From Planktotalea frisia (lineage in GTDB: Bacteria > Pseudomonadota > Alphaproteobacteria > Rhodobacterales > Rhodobacteraceae): DNA of 60,479 nt. Below are positions 1 to 8,771 of this stretch, one piece after another. The stretch is from the NCBI RefSeq assembly GCF_001890925.1, contig NZ_MLCB01000021.1:1-60479 (forward strand), in the 5' to 3' direction. The notes beneath the pieces are model-generated. The model did not search any database. It was not told where the DNA came from and saw nothing but the letters and a program-made list of their open reading frames with translations. How positions within the stretch are numbered: position 1 is the stretch's first letter; each line of letters opens with the position of its first letter. The position numbers were made by a program, and so were the translations under genes.

Positions 1-1148
1 TCAGACAATTTCCGCGTCATAACCCATGAAAAAATTCGGGTTTTGGGGTAGCAGCGGTATACCGATTCAGTTTGCATGCACTTTCCGTGGAAACTTATCG
101 CACGGAAAAATTTAGCCTTATCAACTCCTCGTGGAAAGTTCACTTGCTCCATCATACTATCAAGTTTTCGAGCGGCTTTAAGCGGCCGATTATCGCTTAC
201 AAAATGCATGCGGTTCACAGAAGTTCTAATTGAATCTTGAGTTTTTTCACAGCATATTTTAACTGCTATGCCAAACTCACTAAGAGTGTATGATCCTTTA
301 TGATGAAAAAGCCCAAATAGATCGTATAGGCGATCAATTTTATCTATCGCACTTGCCATCGCAGAGAACTTATCGGGTGCTCGAATCTCTCTAAGGAGAA
401 AAAAATCTTCTTTCGAATTAAGTGTCACGAAGGAATGTCGGAGTTCATCTTCAGAGATATGCTCTGGAATTTTTTTGGAAAGTTCCATCTTAAACATTCG
501 AAGCACTTCTTTGCGAACATTCCCTATACTCGTTTCAATCTTCACCAAGATATCATAGTTGTGGGAATGAGGAAAAAGTTTTCGAAAAAACTCTTCCAAA
601 ACCTCCTCTCCCTCCACCTTCGATTCCGAGAAGAACGTCTCAACTACCATTTCATTTAAGTGCTGTCCGCTGACTTTGAGATTTTGTAAGCTTGAAGAAA
701 TTTCTTTTGCAAGAAAATCTATCTCCGACTTCTTGCCAGACTTTATCGCAACCTTCAGCAGCTCTAATCCAGTTAGCGTATAGGTTCTCGAATCAAGCTC
801 GCGCTCCAAGACGCGTAGCTTTCGGATTATCGCGCTTACTTGATTACGATCGTACTTGATATAACTTTCTAAATGTAGATTCAACATTTTTTTGACGATT
901 GAGTTGGACTTCAAGCGTTCTTCTAGTTCATCAAGAATATGAAACGAACTATTCGGCGAAGTTTCCAATTTTTCGCATAAGACAAATGAATTTATTGCCT
1001 CTTGTACAAGGAAGGGAGCCGTGGTTGTTGGCGCCCTATAGCTGTCCAGAGTGTAACTGAATGTTAATTCATCCATCCTTTGAGCGAAAAAAAGCAAACC
1101 TTTACATTCGTTCAGGTTGGTCCAATTTTTTAGATTCCGGTACTTCAT
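1..1148 (-). CDS. Large AT-rich protein of unknown function, cut by the left edge
   Basis: Reading down from an ATG at 1148, the minus strand stays open for 382 codons and leaves the window without an in-frame stop. That length is very unlikely by chance in DNA this AT-rich (roughly 40% G+C by eye). The protein starts MKYRNLKNWTNL and is rich in Lys, Glu, Leu and Ser, with long predicted helical stretches such as HILDELEERLKSN and KLRVLERELDSR. It has no signal peptide or membrane segment, and I recognise no catalytic motif. Base and codon use differ sharply from every downstream gene, which suggests horizontal acquisition. The overall look recalls large helical proteins of accessory or defence islands, but this is only an impression. 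The last 20 or so codons before the edge look less protein-like than the rest (see findings), so the 3' end may be frameshifted. Confidence 0.65.
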   Translation of the reverse strand, partial: MKYRNLKNWTNLNECKGLLFFAQRMDELTFSYTLDSYRAPTTTAPFLVQEAINSFVLCEKLETSPNSSFHILDELEERLKSNSIVKKMLNLHLESYIKYDRNQVSAIIRKLRVLERELDSRTYTLTGLELLKVAIKSGKKSEIDFLAKEISSSLQNLKVSGQHLNEMVVETFFSESKVEGEEVLEEFFRKLFPHSHNYDILVKIETSIGNVRKEVLRMFKMELSKKIPEHISEDELRHSFVTLNSKEDFFLLREIRAPDKFSAMASAIDKIDRLYDLFGLFHHKGSYTLSEFGIAVKICCEKTQDSIRTSVNRMHFVSDNRPLKAARKLDSMMEQVNFPRGVDKAKFFRAISFHGKCMQTESVYRCYPKTRIFSWVMTRKLS

Positions 1149-1538
1149 GCTAACCCAATCACTCGCCTAGAGTGTAGGCTTTCACCTTAGTGTTGAATTG
1201 ACAATACCAGTACATCTATTTTCAAGAACAATTTCACATACTCGACATAGTGACTCAATCTGCCCCCACCGCACTCACCCCTCACCAATCCTTAACCAAC
1301 TCCCCGCATTCTCCTCCTCGGTTAACCACTGAAATCAGGATCACAGACTCGTAGCAATGCGAGCGCCTTCGATCTTGCGCAAGACGACGGGGTGAACAGC
1401 CCCCAGAGCGAGCAAAGGGATTAAAAACCCCCGAGACCTTCCAACGATCCGCTTCATGGCGGCCGCCATTTTTAGAATTAAATCAAACACCAACGCGGCA
1501 GGGCAATCAGCCTCGCCGCCGTTTGGCGTGCCCTCGCG
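1149..1538. other. Gene-poor junction between AT-rich and native DNA
   Basis: This gap of about 390 bases lies between the AT-rich edge gene and the first gene with native composition. Base composition changes within it, around 1260, from AT-rich to GC-rich. It must hold the promoter of the minus-strand edge gene near 1150-1260. I see no tRNA, integrase or clear inverted repeat marking an attachment site. A 38-codon minus-strand frame at 1341-1457 is listed separately. Confidence 0.5.
1341..1457 (-). CDS. Possible 38-residue small ORF
   Basis: A short minus-strand frame begins with ATG at 1457 and ends with TGA at 1341-1343. Its product starts MKRIVGRSRGFLIPLL and ends IEGARIATSL. It is basic with a hydrophobic middle. 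No clear Shine-Dalgarno sequence precedes it, and it is too short for composition to be a useful test. It could be a remnant of a longer gene or a conserved intergenic sequence that happens to be open. Its function is unknown. Confidence 0.2.
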   Translation of the reverse strand: MKRIVGRSRGFLIPLLALGAVHPVVLRKIEGARIATSL

Positions 1539-2069
1539 TCACTCCGCCCGAACCGCACCAACCCACAAATCCGCCTCATAATCCGCGCCGTAGGCCGCCA
1601 AGCCCACGCTGCGCACATCTTCAGGCGAGATCGTAGCGGGCAGCAATCCGGTCGAGCGTTCAAACGTGCTCAGCTCCAAACGCACCTCTGACCACGCCTG
1701 ACCCGCCACAAAAGACGCTTTGTAATTGTGCCAAGGCAGGCGCGCTTGGCGGGTGCGCAAAAAGACCGTGTAGCGTTCACCATTGCCGCGCACCTTCAGA
1801 ACCAAAGCCGACACATCCGCGCTCAAACCGTCCTCAAATTCACGCCGCACTTGGATGAAACCACCGTTGTTGTCCGTGCTCACCTGCCCCGTCAGGTTCA
1901 ACCCCTGTGCCGTGATTTGAGCTTGCCCCGCTGACACGCCGCCCATCACGTTGTCCCCGATATAGCGCCAGCGCGCCTCGGCTCCGGCATCGAAACGTTC
2001 GTTCAATTGCACAGGTTCAGCGCTGCTCATGGTGGCCATCAAAGCGAATATACATGCGAGAATTCTCAT
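1539..2069 (-). CDS. Exported CIA30-family protein
   Basis: The 176-residue product has a Sec signal peptide (MRILACIFALMATMSSA, cleavage likely before EPVQL), followed by a beta-rich domain resembling complex I intermediate-associated protein 30 (NDUFAF1/CIA30). Visible family hallmarks are DNVMGGVSAGQ near residue 41 and a GQVSTDNNGGFIQVR stretch near residue 61, with a Trp-containing strand (LPWHNYKASF) later. In mitochondria CIA30 helps complex I assembly. Bacterial members are mostly periplasmic and of unknown function, sometimes likened to carbohydrate-binding modules. The gene leads toward the same direction as the cmk/aroA array but is separated from its upstream neighbour by about 57 bases. 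Confidence 0.75.
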   Translation of the reverse strand: MRILACIFALMATMSSAEPVQLNERFDAGAEARWRYIGDNVMGGVSAGQAQITAQGLNLTGQVSTDNNGGFIQVRREFEDGLSADVSALVLKVRGNGERYTVFLRTRQARLPWHNYKASFVAGQAWSEVRLELSTFERSTGLLPATISPEDVRSVGLAAYGADYEADLWVGAVRAE

Positions 2070-2126
2070 CTTGTTTGCTCCTTCGTTACCGCTCTAATTG
2101 GCGCAAAAGGGCAGCAAGGCAAGGCG

Positions 2127-2642
2127 CTAAAGCGCTTCGCCCTTTTTCAGCAGTTCTTCCAGCAAGTCTCGGTAAATCCCGTTGCTATCCCCACCGCCGA
2201 AATGCTGCGCACCGCCCGTATAGGCCTGCCCGTAAGAGCGCGCGAGGTTCACAGTTTGGATCAGGCCCGACACCAGTTGTTCGCGCTCCAGCGGCGAGAG
2301 CGGATGGATAAACACCCCCCACACGCGCCCTTGCGCAACAGCGTAACGCGCATCCAAAGCGGTGTCGAAATTGGCCTGCATCATGCGTTGCAGTTCTTCG
2401 GGCTCCAGCCCGTCGGCACTGCGAATAGGCACCATCGCGCGCATACGGTCAGAGGGTTCATCGACGATCACCATGATCGGCACATCATCAATTGTGAGTT
2501 CCGTTGTAATCCCGCGCTGCACGGCTTCTGGGTCAATCGCCAACAGAATTGAGTTCATCCGCGCACCCGTCATCGCAGGTTCGCTGTCTTGTGCAAGCAA
2601 AGGGCTCGCCAACATCGTTAAACAGATCATCAAAATACGCAT
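2127..2642 (-). CDS. Exported protein of unknown function
   Basis: The 171-residue product begins with a signal peptide (MRILMICLTMLASPLLAQ, cleavage after LLA) and has a soluble mature part of mixed alpha/beta character with no cysteines or obvious catalytic motif. The core (ELTIDDVPIMVIVDEP, then a helical stretch around ELQRMMQANFDTALDARYAV) has the rhythm of YbjN or type III chaperone-like folds, which bind proteins rather than catalyse. That likeness is tentative. It lies just downstream of cmk on the same strand and could be co-transcribed with it. Confidence 0.6.
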   Translation of the reverse strand: MRILMICLTMLASPLLAQDSEPAMTGARMNSILLAIDPEAVQRGITTELTIDDVPIMVIVDEPSDRMRAMVPIRSADGLEPEELQRMMQANFDTALDARYAVAQGRVWGVFIHPLSPLEREQLVSGLIQTVNLARSYGQAYTGGAQHFGGGDSNGIYRDLLEELLKKGEAL

Positions 2643-2714
2643 CGTTGAGCCTTTCGCTAGGGTTGGCTCAGCATAAACAGGGCGCGTGTGTTCTGTCGAA
2701 CCACGGCTACGTGA

Positions 2715-3323
2715 CTACGCCGTGTGCGCCTCGATCGCAGCGAGGGCTTTGGCGATCGCGTCTTCGATGCTCATTTCCGACGTATCAATCAGCACCGCAT
2801 CATCAGCTGGTTTCAAAGGCGCTTCAACGCGCTCCATATCGCGCGCGTCACGTGCTTTCACATCAGCCAGAACCTGTTCCCGCGTGCTCGCATCGCCCTT
2901 GGCGGACAACTCCAAATAACGCCGCTCCGCGCGCACTTCGGCAGAGGCCGTGACGTAGAGCTTTACCTTCGCATCCGGGCAAATCACCGTTCCTATGTCG
3001 CGCCCATCCAGCACCGCTCCACCTGCACGCGCACCAAACGCACGTTGGAAATCCACCAATGCGGCACGCACCTCAGGGATTACGGCCACCTTGCTCGCCG
3101 CTTGCGCGACTTCGGGCGAGCGCAGATCCGTGTCGTCCATATCGGACGCGACAAGTTTCAAGGCCGCTTCGATTGGCTCAACCCCCAGCAACGTTTTTGC
3201 GCCAACCGCGCGATACAAAAGTCCCGTATCGAGATGCGCAAAGCCAAAATGTGCCGCAATCGCTTTGGATAGCGTGCCTTTACCAGCCGCAGCAGGCCCA
3301 TCAATCGCAATGGTAAATCCCAT
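2715..3323 (-). CDS. cmk: Cytidylate kinase
   Basis: This (d)CMP kinase transfers phosphate from ATP to CMP or dCMP in pyrimidine nucleotide synthesis. The 202-residue protein starts [20 protein letters not shown], containing the P-loop (GPAAAGKGT), followed by the substrate-binding [11 protein letters not shown] segment and the [14 protein letters not shown] loop, all typical of Cmk. The frame extends 26 codons further upstream, but that extension is unlike the family. The ATG at 3323 overlaps the TAA of the preceding gene by one base (TAATG), so translational coupling is likely. cmk next to aroA is a common arrangement in Proteobacteria. Confidence 0.93.
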   Translation of the reverse strand: MGFTIAIDGPAAAGKGTLSKAIAAHFGFAHLDTGLLYRAVGAKTLLGVEPIEAALKLVASDMDDTDLRSPEVAQAASKVAVIPEVRAALVDFQRAFGARAGGAVLDGRDIGTVICPDAKVKLYVTASAEVRAERRYLELSAKGDASTREQVLADVKARDARDMERVEAPLKPADDAVLIDTSEMSIEDAIAKALAAIEAHTA

Positions 3324-3832
3324 TATCCGCGTTTCCTTGATGCTAAGAATGCAGAGATCAAACAAATCGCCGCTACCGAAAATTTCGCCAATGTGACCCA
3401 ATGCACCGCACTGACCTCAGCCGTCAAGATTGCAGGGTCAAGATTGCCTTTGCTCGCCAGTCCCATACGCACTGCGAGCATCATGTTTTCGCTGAAATCC
3501 AGCGCCATAAAGAGCGCAGCAATCGCAACGCCCCAGAACCGCCAAAGCACAGCACTGCGCATCATATGCACCAGCATCACCCACAGACCAAAAACCAAAA
3601 TGAAGAGGAAATCGACAATTAGGAACAACGTTTTATAAAGCTCATCAATACCAGCTTGGCGCAACTCTATTGCCAAAGACGCCAAGGCGCTATCTGGATA
3701 TGCGCTCTGTTCCGCTTGCGGCAGGAATGTTACCTGAGGTGCGATCTTGAGCTGCAAAACTCCAGCCAAAATGATAAAAAGAGCGAGCGCGCTGAAACCC
3801 AGCACACGCACAAGTCTCAGTGGGTTGTTCAC
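3323..3832 (-). CDS. Four-helix membrane protein of unknown function
   Basis: The 169-residue product has about four transmembrane helices, near residues 8-30, 66-88, 96-115 and 143-163 (for example [18 protein letters not shown] and [19 protein letters not shown]). I know no catalytic motif in it. The GTG start overlaps the TGA of aroA (GTGA), and its TAA overlaps the cmk start, so it sits inside an aroA-orf-cmk operon and is probably translated by coupling. Its function is unknown. Confidence 0.75.
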   Translation of the reverse strand: MNNPLRLVRVLGFSALALFIILAGVLQLKIAPQVTFLPQAEQSAYPDSALASLAIELRQAGIDELYKTLFLIVDFLFILVFGLWVMLVHMMRSAVLWRFWGVAIAALFMALDFSENMMLAVRMGLASKGNLDPAILTAEVSAVHWVTLAKFSVAAICLISAFLASRKRG

Positions 3833-5181
3833 GCGTTGCGCCGTGTGATTTTCGCCCCAAGCTTTGCCATGAGCGGCTCGAAAATCGGGAAGGACGTCGC
3901 AACCGGACCCGCATCATCAACGCGCACAGGATCTATCGTACTCATTCCAAGCACAAGAAAAGACATCGCAATCCGGTGATCGAGATGGCTCGCACATTCT
4001 GCCCCGCCTTGCACATTGCCCATGCCGCGCCCTTGCACGATCCACCAATCAGGACCGTCCTCAACCTCAACGCCATTGGCGCGCAAACCTGTGGCCATCG
4101 CGTCAATCCGGTCACTCTCTTTCACGCGCAACTCTTTCACGCCGCGCATCACTGTCGGCCCACTCGCATTCGCAGCAACCACCGAAAGCACCGGGTATTC
4201 ATCAATCATCGAAGCTGCACGCGCAGGCGGGACCTCGATACCCTTCATGTTTGGCGAATAGCGTGCACGCAGATCGGCCATCGGCTCACCGCCCTCAGTG
4301 CGCTCGTTCTCATATGTCAGATCCGCTCCCATATCGCGAAGCGTCTCAAACAACCCGGCGCGTGTTGGGTTCAAGCCGATGTTAGGCACCAAAACATCCG
4401 ACCCTTCAGTGATCAGTGCGGCACAAACGGGAAACGCCGCGGAAGAAGGATCGCGCGGCACTGTAATGACTTGCGGTTTTAACTCAGGCTGTCCCGTTAG
4501 CGTAATCACATGACCTTCGTCGGTGTCCTCAACCGTCAGCTCAGCGCCGAACCCTTGCAACATCCGCTCTGTATGATCGCGCGTCGCTTCCTTCTCGATA
4601 ACAACTGTCTGACCAGGCGCATTCAGGCCCGCCAAAAGAACCGCCGACTTCACCTGAGCCGATGGCACAGGCGTGACGTAGCGCACAGGGACGGGTTCTT
4701 TCGCGCCAACGATGGTCATCGGCAAACGCCCGCCCGTCCGACCAACCGCCTCAGCCCCAAATAGCGCCAAAGGATCCGTCACACGCGCCATTGGACGCCC
4801 ATTCAAGCTCGCATCACCCGTAAAAGTCGCCACAATCGGCGTGCTTGCCATGGCGCCCATGATCAAGCGAACACCAGTACCAGAATTACCGCAATCAATC
4901 ACATTTTCAGGCTCTGCAAAGCCGCCAACACCCACACCATGAACCGACCACTCACCGCCGCCATGATCCGTGACCTCAGCCCCAAACGCGCGCATCGCGC
5001 GCCCCGTGTCGAGCACGTCTTCGCCTTCAAGCAAGCCGGTTATCCGCGTCTCGCCCACCGCCATCGCGCCCAAAATGAGCGAGCGATGTGAAATGGATTT
5101 ATCACCGGGAACATCAGCGCGCCCCTTCAATGGTCCACATTTGGAGGACGACATCGGGACAGGAACACCATGTGAGGACAT
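3829..5181 (-). CDS. aroA: EPSP synthase (3-phosphoshikimate 1-carboxyvinyltransferase)
   Basis: It joins shikimate 3-phosphate and phosphoenolpyruvate in the sixth step of the shikimate pathway to aromatic amino acids. The 450-residue length is normal. Visible motifs are [13 protein letters not shown] (phosphate-binding Lys and Ser) near residue 24, NSGTGVRL near 100, RDPSSAAFP in the second half and LRVKESDRI near 350. The start at 5181 is preceded by a purine-rich GAAGAGAG. An internal Met at codon 10 is an alternative start. The alternating-domain pattern and second-half sequence look like class II AroA, but this was not tested. Confidence 0.94.
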   Translation of the reverse strand: MSSHGVPVPMSSSKCGPLKGRADVPGDKSISHRSLILGAMAVGETRITGLLEGEDVLDTGRAMRAFGAEVTDHGGGEWSVHGVGVGGFAEPENVIDCGNSGTGVRLIMGAMASTPIVATFTGDASLNGRPMARVTDPLALFGAEAVGRTGGRLPMTIVGAKEPVPVRYVTPVPSAQVKSAVLLAGLNAPGQTVVIEKEATRDHTERMLQGFGAELTVEDTDEGHVITLTGQPELKPQVITVPRDPSSAAFPVCAALITEGSDVLVPNIGLNPTRAGLFETLRDMGADLTYENERTEGGEPMADLRARYSPNMKGIEVPPARAASMIDEYPVLSVVAANASGPTVMRGVKELRVKESDRIDAMATGLRANGVEVEDGPDWWIVQGRGMGNVQGGAECASHLDHRIAMSFLVLGMSTIDPVRVDDAGPVATSFPIFEPLMAKLGAKITRRNA

Positions 5182-5253
5182 GCTTGGGACTCTCTTCGAA
5201 AAGCTGTTTCAAGCCTGATAACGCAAGCCCGTTGCGCCGTCCATGAGCCGCCC

Positions 5254-5276
5254 CTTCATCTTTCTAAATAAACTTC
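5254..5276 (+). repeat. Copy 1 of the 23-base intergenic box
   Basis: CTTCATCTTTC, T, AAATAAACTTC: one of six copies in the window. It lies in the aroA-trmB gap, on the strand opposite to both genes, and is followed by CCGCCGGAGG and a strong hairpin. The identity is by direct inspection. The function is unknown. Confidence 0.85.
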
Positions 5277-5286
5277 CGCCGGAGGC

Positions 5287-5309
5287 TTGAGTGCGCAAGG
5301 CGTACTCAA
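5287..5309. terminator. Hairpin downstream of trmB
   Basis: TTGAGTGCGC, loop AAG, GCGTACTCAA forms a 10-bp stem with one G-T wobble. It lies 10 bases beyond the trmB stop when read on the minus strand. There is no strong T-tract, so it may be a processing or stabilising hairpin as easily as an intrinsic terminator. Confidence 0.45.
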
Positions 5310-5318
5310 ATCAAACCT

Positions 5319-6044
5319 CTATTTACGGGTAAATGTTAGATAATGCGGGACACGACCTTCACGCAGCGCCTTTTGCTCGTAACGCGTGGACACCCAATCG
5401 CTCCATGGTTCTTTCCAGTCAGCGCTCGTCTCAGCGGTCCAAGTAAATCCAGCGCGCGGAACCTCTTCCAAAGTCTGACGCACATAGTCCTCAATATCCG
5501 TTGCCACACGCAACTCTGCGCCCGCGTGCATCACAACGGCCAATGCCTCTAAATGCTCAGGCGTCACGAACCGACGCCGATGATGACGTTTCTTCGGCCA
5601 AGGATCGGGATAGTTCAGAAAGACCTTCGACACTGAGCCCGCGGGCAAAACATCAAAAACATCGCGCGCGTCACCTGCGTGAACGCGTAGGTTTGACACT
5701 TTCGCTTCACGGATCTTGCCAAGCAACATCGCCACGCCGTTGATATAAGGCTCCGCACCGATCAATCCCACATCAGGATTTTGCACTGCTTGGTGGATCA
5801 AATGCTCTCCACCGCCAAACCCAATTTCAAGCCACAGGGGCCGATCTCCGAACAAGCCCTTGAGGTCAAGATTTTCACGCTCGGGGTTTTCTTCCCACCC
5901 CACCGCACCTGGTGAGAGGCTCTCAAGATCTTCTTTCAGATAGACTTGCTGAGACCCGCGCAGCGTATGCCCTTTAAAACGGCCATAAAAATTACGCCAA
6001 GGCGCGCCGGACGGGTGCTTAAGATCAGGTTTTTCATCGCTCAT
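5319..6044 (-). CDS. trmB: tRNA (guanine-N7-)-methyltransferase
   Basis: The enzyme uses SAM to methylate G46 in the tRNA variable loop. From the ATG at 6044 the protein is 241 residues and begins MSDEKPDLKHPSG. The open frame extends upstream, but the extra Arg-rich stretch is not family-like. The SAM-binding loop LEIGFGGGEHL is near residue 76, AEPYINGVA follows, and the catalytic NYPDPWPKKRHHRRR segment is near residue 142, all diagnostic of TrmB. It lies 10 bases after the preceding hydrolase gene. In many relatives trmB directly follows metK. Here metK is 21 kb away on the other strand. Confidence 0.93.
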   Translation of the reverse strand: MSDEKPDLKHPSGAPWRNFYGRFKGHTLRGSQQVYLKEDLESLSPGAVGWEENPERENLDLKGLFGDRPLWLEIGFGGGEHLIHQAVQNPDVGLIGAEPYINGVAMLLGKIREAKVSNLRVHAGDARDVFDVLPAGSVSKVFLNYPDPWPKKRHHRRRFVTPEHLEALAVVMHAGAELRVATDIEDYVRQTLEEVPRAGFTWTAETSADWKEPWSDWVSTRYEQKALREGRVPHYLTFTRK

Positions 6045-6054
6045 GGCGCGCCTG

Positions 6055-6768
6055 TTAGCCCGCGCGCGCGATCTTGTCGAGTAAATGCGCCAAACCTTTC
6101 GGATCCGCAAAGAAGGGCGAGTGCGATGTTTGCATCTCGTGGCGATCCTCAGTGGCAAAACGCGCTGCCATTTCCGTCTGAAATTCAGGTGGAATCGTGC
6201 GATCATCAGCGCAGCGAATATAGGACTTTGCGACGCTGTTGTAGTTCGCGCCCAACTCCAACTTGGTCGCCTGAGGCAAGATCGCTTGCGGTGTCAAATG
6301 CGCCTGCGCAAACGCTACAACTTCATCTGAACAATCATGATAAAACGTCTCGCGCGCCTTGCTCACAATCGGTGTCCAACTCAATCCATCCGCGCTCTTT
6401 TCTATCGCATCCAGCAAGGGCTGACGTTTCGCCAATTTGCGCATCTCAACCAAAGAATAGCCAGAGAACGGCGCGTAAGCACATAGGTTCACCAAGCGCG
6501 CAATTTTTTCCGGCGCCTTCTCTGCCGCTGCCGCGATCGGAAAACCCGCCATGGAATGCCCTACAAGCACAACAGGCGCGTCAATCGCCGCCAAAATCGC
6601 ATCGCGATAAAGGTCGAGCGTCACATCTTTGATCGACGTTTGATCAACCCCATGTGAGGGCAAATCGATAGCACGGGCAGAGTGACCTAAGCGCGCAAGT
6701 TCTGGCAAAACGTCCCGCCAGCACCACGCCCCATGGCACGAGCCGTGGATCAATAGAAATTCAGCCAT
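6055..6768 (-). CDS. Alpha/beta hydrolase (esterase, methylesterase-like)
   Basis: The 237-residue serine hydrolase has oxyanion motif HGSCHGAWCW near residue 8, nucleophile elbow VGHSMAG near residue 68, acid-carrying CADDRTIP near 187 and catalytic His in TSHSPFF near 214. Together these give a complete Ser-Asp-His triad. The short N-terminus and HGxxHGAWCW pattern match the small plant-type methylesterase/hydroxynitrile lyase branch of the fold. The substrate cannot be told. Its start overlaps the end of the upstream enol-lactonase gene by 8 bases, so the two are co-transcribed. Confidence 0.8.
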   Translation of the reverse strand: MAEFLLIHGSCHGAWCWRDVLPELARLGHSARAIDLPSHGVDQTSIKDVTLDLYRDAILAAIDAPVVLVGHSMAGFPIAAAAEKAPEKIARLVNLCAYAPFSGYSLVEMRKLAKRQPLLDAIEKSADGLSWTPIVSKARETFYHDCSDEVVAFAQAHLTPQAILPQATKLELGANYNSVAKSYIRCADDRTIPPEFQTEMAARFATEDRHEMQTSHSPFFADPKGLAHLLDKIARAG

Positions 6769-7561
6769 CCGTGCCGTGACCGATGCTATCTAGGAAACGC
6801 ATCAAATGTTGCGCGTAAAGATCAGGTTGCTCCACGCAAGGCAGATGCCCCGCCTTACGGATCAACTCATACCCCGCACCCGGAATAAGCCCCATCAACT
6901 CACGCACCATATCAGGCGGGGTGGAACCATCCTCAGACCCTGCAATCCCCATCGCAGGCAAGCGCAAGCCAGAGGTTACTGTGATCATATCCGTCCCCGC
7001 AATCGCGGACATGCAGGCGTTGTAGCCTTCTGCTGATTGGCGCGTCAGCATATTGCGCCACATCTGCAACTCAGCCGTTTCATGGAAGGCTTTGGAAAAC
7101 CACCGCTCCATCGTTGCATCCGCGACCGCTTCGATCCCGCCAGCCGTTACCGCATCAATGCGTTCATTCCACATGTCCGCGTTGCCGATCTTTGCGCCCG
7201 TGTTGGACAAAACGACCCCGCGGATCAGATCCAACCGCTTCACTGCCAAGCCTTGCGCGATCATTCCACCCATCGATAAACCGACAAACACCGCGTCTTT
7301 CAGCTCAAGGTGGTCCATCAAACGCTCTGTATCAGTGATCAGCGCGCCCATACCATAAGGGCCGTCGGGACTAGACGACAAACCATGCCCGCGCGTGTCA
7401 TAGCGAATGTAACGCAAACCCTTTTTCGGCAACCGTTCCAATACAAAATCCCACAGCCGCAGGTCGGTTCCAAGCGAGTTGGAAAAGACCACAGGCGCAC
7501 CATCAGGGTCACCATCCTCGCGCCAATGAAGCTGCGCGTCGCCTGCATCAAACCAGTTCAT
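6761..7561 (-). CDS. pcaD: 3-oxoadipate enol-lactonase-like hydrolase
   Basis: PcaD hydrolyses 3-oxoadipate enol-lactone in the protocatechuate branch of aromatic degradation. From ATG at 7561 the protein (266 residues) begins MNWFDAGDAQLHWREDGD. Family features are FSNSLGTDLRLWD near residue 29, YDTRGHGLSS near 55, nucleophile GLSMGGM near 95 and a C-terminal GHLPCVEQPD carrying the His. No other pca or cat gene is in this window, so the physiological substrate is uncertain and other alpha/beta hydrolases are possible. A more upstream start (7576) is open, but the shorter protein fits the family better. Confidence 0.7.
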   Translation of the reverse strand: MNWFDAGDAQLHWREDGDPDGAPVVFSNSLGTDLRLWDFVLERLPKKGLRYIRYDTRGHGLSSSPDGPYGMGALITDTERLMDHLELKDAVFVGLSMGGMIAQGLAVKRLDLIRGVVLSNTGAKIGNADMWNERIDAVTAGGIEAVADATMERWFSKAFHETAELQMWRNMLTRQSAEGYNACMSAIAGTDMITVTSGLRLPAMGIAGSEDGSTPPDMVRELMGLIPGAGYELIRKAGHLPCVEQPDLYAQHLMRFLDSIGHGTDG

Positions 7562-7572
7562 CGCTTGTCTCC

Positions 7573-8766
7573 TCACTCATCATTTAACGCCAAATGCACC
7601 ATGATCTGACCGTGATCCGAGGCCAGCTTGTTATACGGTGCCTCTGCATGGCTTCCGTCGGTCAAATGGTCATTGAGAACGCTGAAATATTCCATCTCAC
7701 CGAATTTTCCGCCCGCTTCGGGGACAAAATGGCGCGACAGATAAATCTGGTCAATGCTCTCAAACACGCCTCCAAAGGCCGATGTATAAACCATATCACG
7801 TAGCGATTTTTTCACGAAGAGTTTTTCGGCGGAGTGAAGCTGCACCGATCCAATTGCTTCTTGGATTTGCTCGTTTTCTTCGCGCGAATAGCGGTCATTG
7901 GAGGCTTTGGCGTTGTGCCGCAACATCCAAGAGTAGTTCTTGAACGCCTTCTCGCCCGCAATAATCTCACTGCTCACAGCGTGTTCGCTATCGTTAAAAT
8001 CACCCATGACGATGACGGGATGACCTGCTTTGAGCTCCGCAACAATCTCACCGCGCAGCACCCAGGCTTCGGCCATTCTGCGCAACGCCGCGCGTGCTGA
8101 CCCGAGTGCACGACCAACAGCATCATAATTCGCGAGGTCAAATTCAGGTGCAAATTCAGCAGCTTCAGGACGCACAAATTCACCAAGCTTGGATTTGAGG
8201 TGCGTGTTAAATACCGTCACCACATCGCCCCCCATCGGGACGCGCGCCTTAATAATAGGACGCGACAGTCGTGAAATTCGATAATGCCCCCCATCGCCGC
8301 CACCCATGTCCTGAAACGGTATATCAAGCGGTTCGGACAGATCTTGGATCACCTCTGGTGTGCCTTCAAAACCAAACCGCGACAGGATCGCGACACCCGG
8401 GCGGCGATGACCTGCCTCACCATCATTTACATTCGGTGCAAACGCGAGCGCGGCATCCTTGTACCCCGTGTAGCTGAGCTTGCGAAAAATGGCGCGTTTG
8501 CGATAGCGTTTGGAGCGATCCGGCACGGAGACTTCGTTGCTCTCTTCACCAATCTCGTCCGCTTCTTCGATCACATCGCGCAGCGCAGCTTCCTCGAAAA
8601 TCTCTTGGAACCCAACGACATCGGCATCCATAGTCACGATTTGCTCTGCGAGCCAGTCAGATTTCCACGCGTATTCTTCTTCCGTATACTGCTGGAATTT
8701 ATAGTATTCTTTGTCCGCCCCAATAAGGTTTTTGACATTAAAACTCGCTACGCGTGCGCGTTGCAT
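7573..8766 (-). CDS. Endonuclease/exonuclease/phosphatase-family protein
   Basis: This EEP-fold metal-dependent phosphohydrolase has N-terminal FNVKNL, metal-binding FQEI near residue 56, FNTHLKS in the middle, VMGDFND near 248 and a terminal SDHGQI. These are the conserved Asn, Glu, Asp and His sites of the DNase I/exonuclease III superfamily. Members cleave nucleic acids, inositol phosphates or sphingomyelin, and the substrate here is unknown. I chose the ATG at 8766 because GGAG lies 8 bases upstream of it; a GTG two codons earlier overlaps the stop of the preceding gene. There is no signal peptide. Confidence 0.8.
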   Translation of the reverse strand: MQRARVASFNVKNLIGADKEYYKFQQYTEEEYAWKSDWLAEQIVTMDADVVGFQEIFEEAALRDVIEEADEIGEESNEVSVPDRSKRYRKRAIFRKLSYTGYKDAALAFAPNVNDGEAGHRRPGVAILSRFGFEGTPEVIQDLSEPLDIPFQDMGGGDGGHYRISRLSRPIIKARVPMGGDVVTVFNTHLKSKLGEFVRPEAAEFAPEFDLANYDAVGRALGSARAALRRMAEAWVLRGEIVAELKAGHPVIVMGDFNDSEHAVSSEIIAGEKAFKNYSWMLRHNAKASNDRYSREENEQIQEAIGSVQLHSAEKLFVKKSLRDMVYTSAFGGVFESIDQIYLSRHFVPEAGGKFGEMEYFSVLNDHLTDGSHAEAPYNKLASDHGQIMVHLALNDE

Positions 8767-8771
8767 ATGCA

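Noticed and set aside
1478-1663. 61-codon minus-strand frame (MNARPDCCPLRSRLKM...)
   Set aside because: It overlaps the CIA30 gene on the same strand in another frame, is Arg/Cys/Ala-rich as shadow frames are in this genome, and has no ribosome-binding site.
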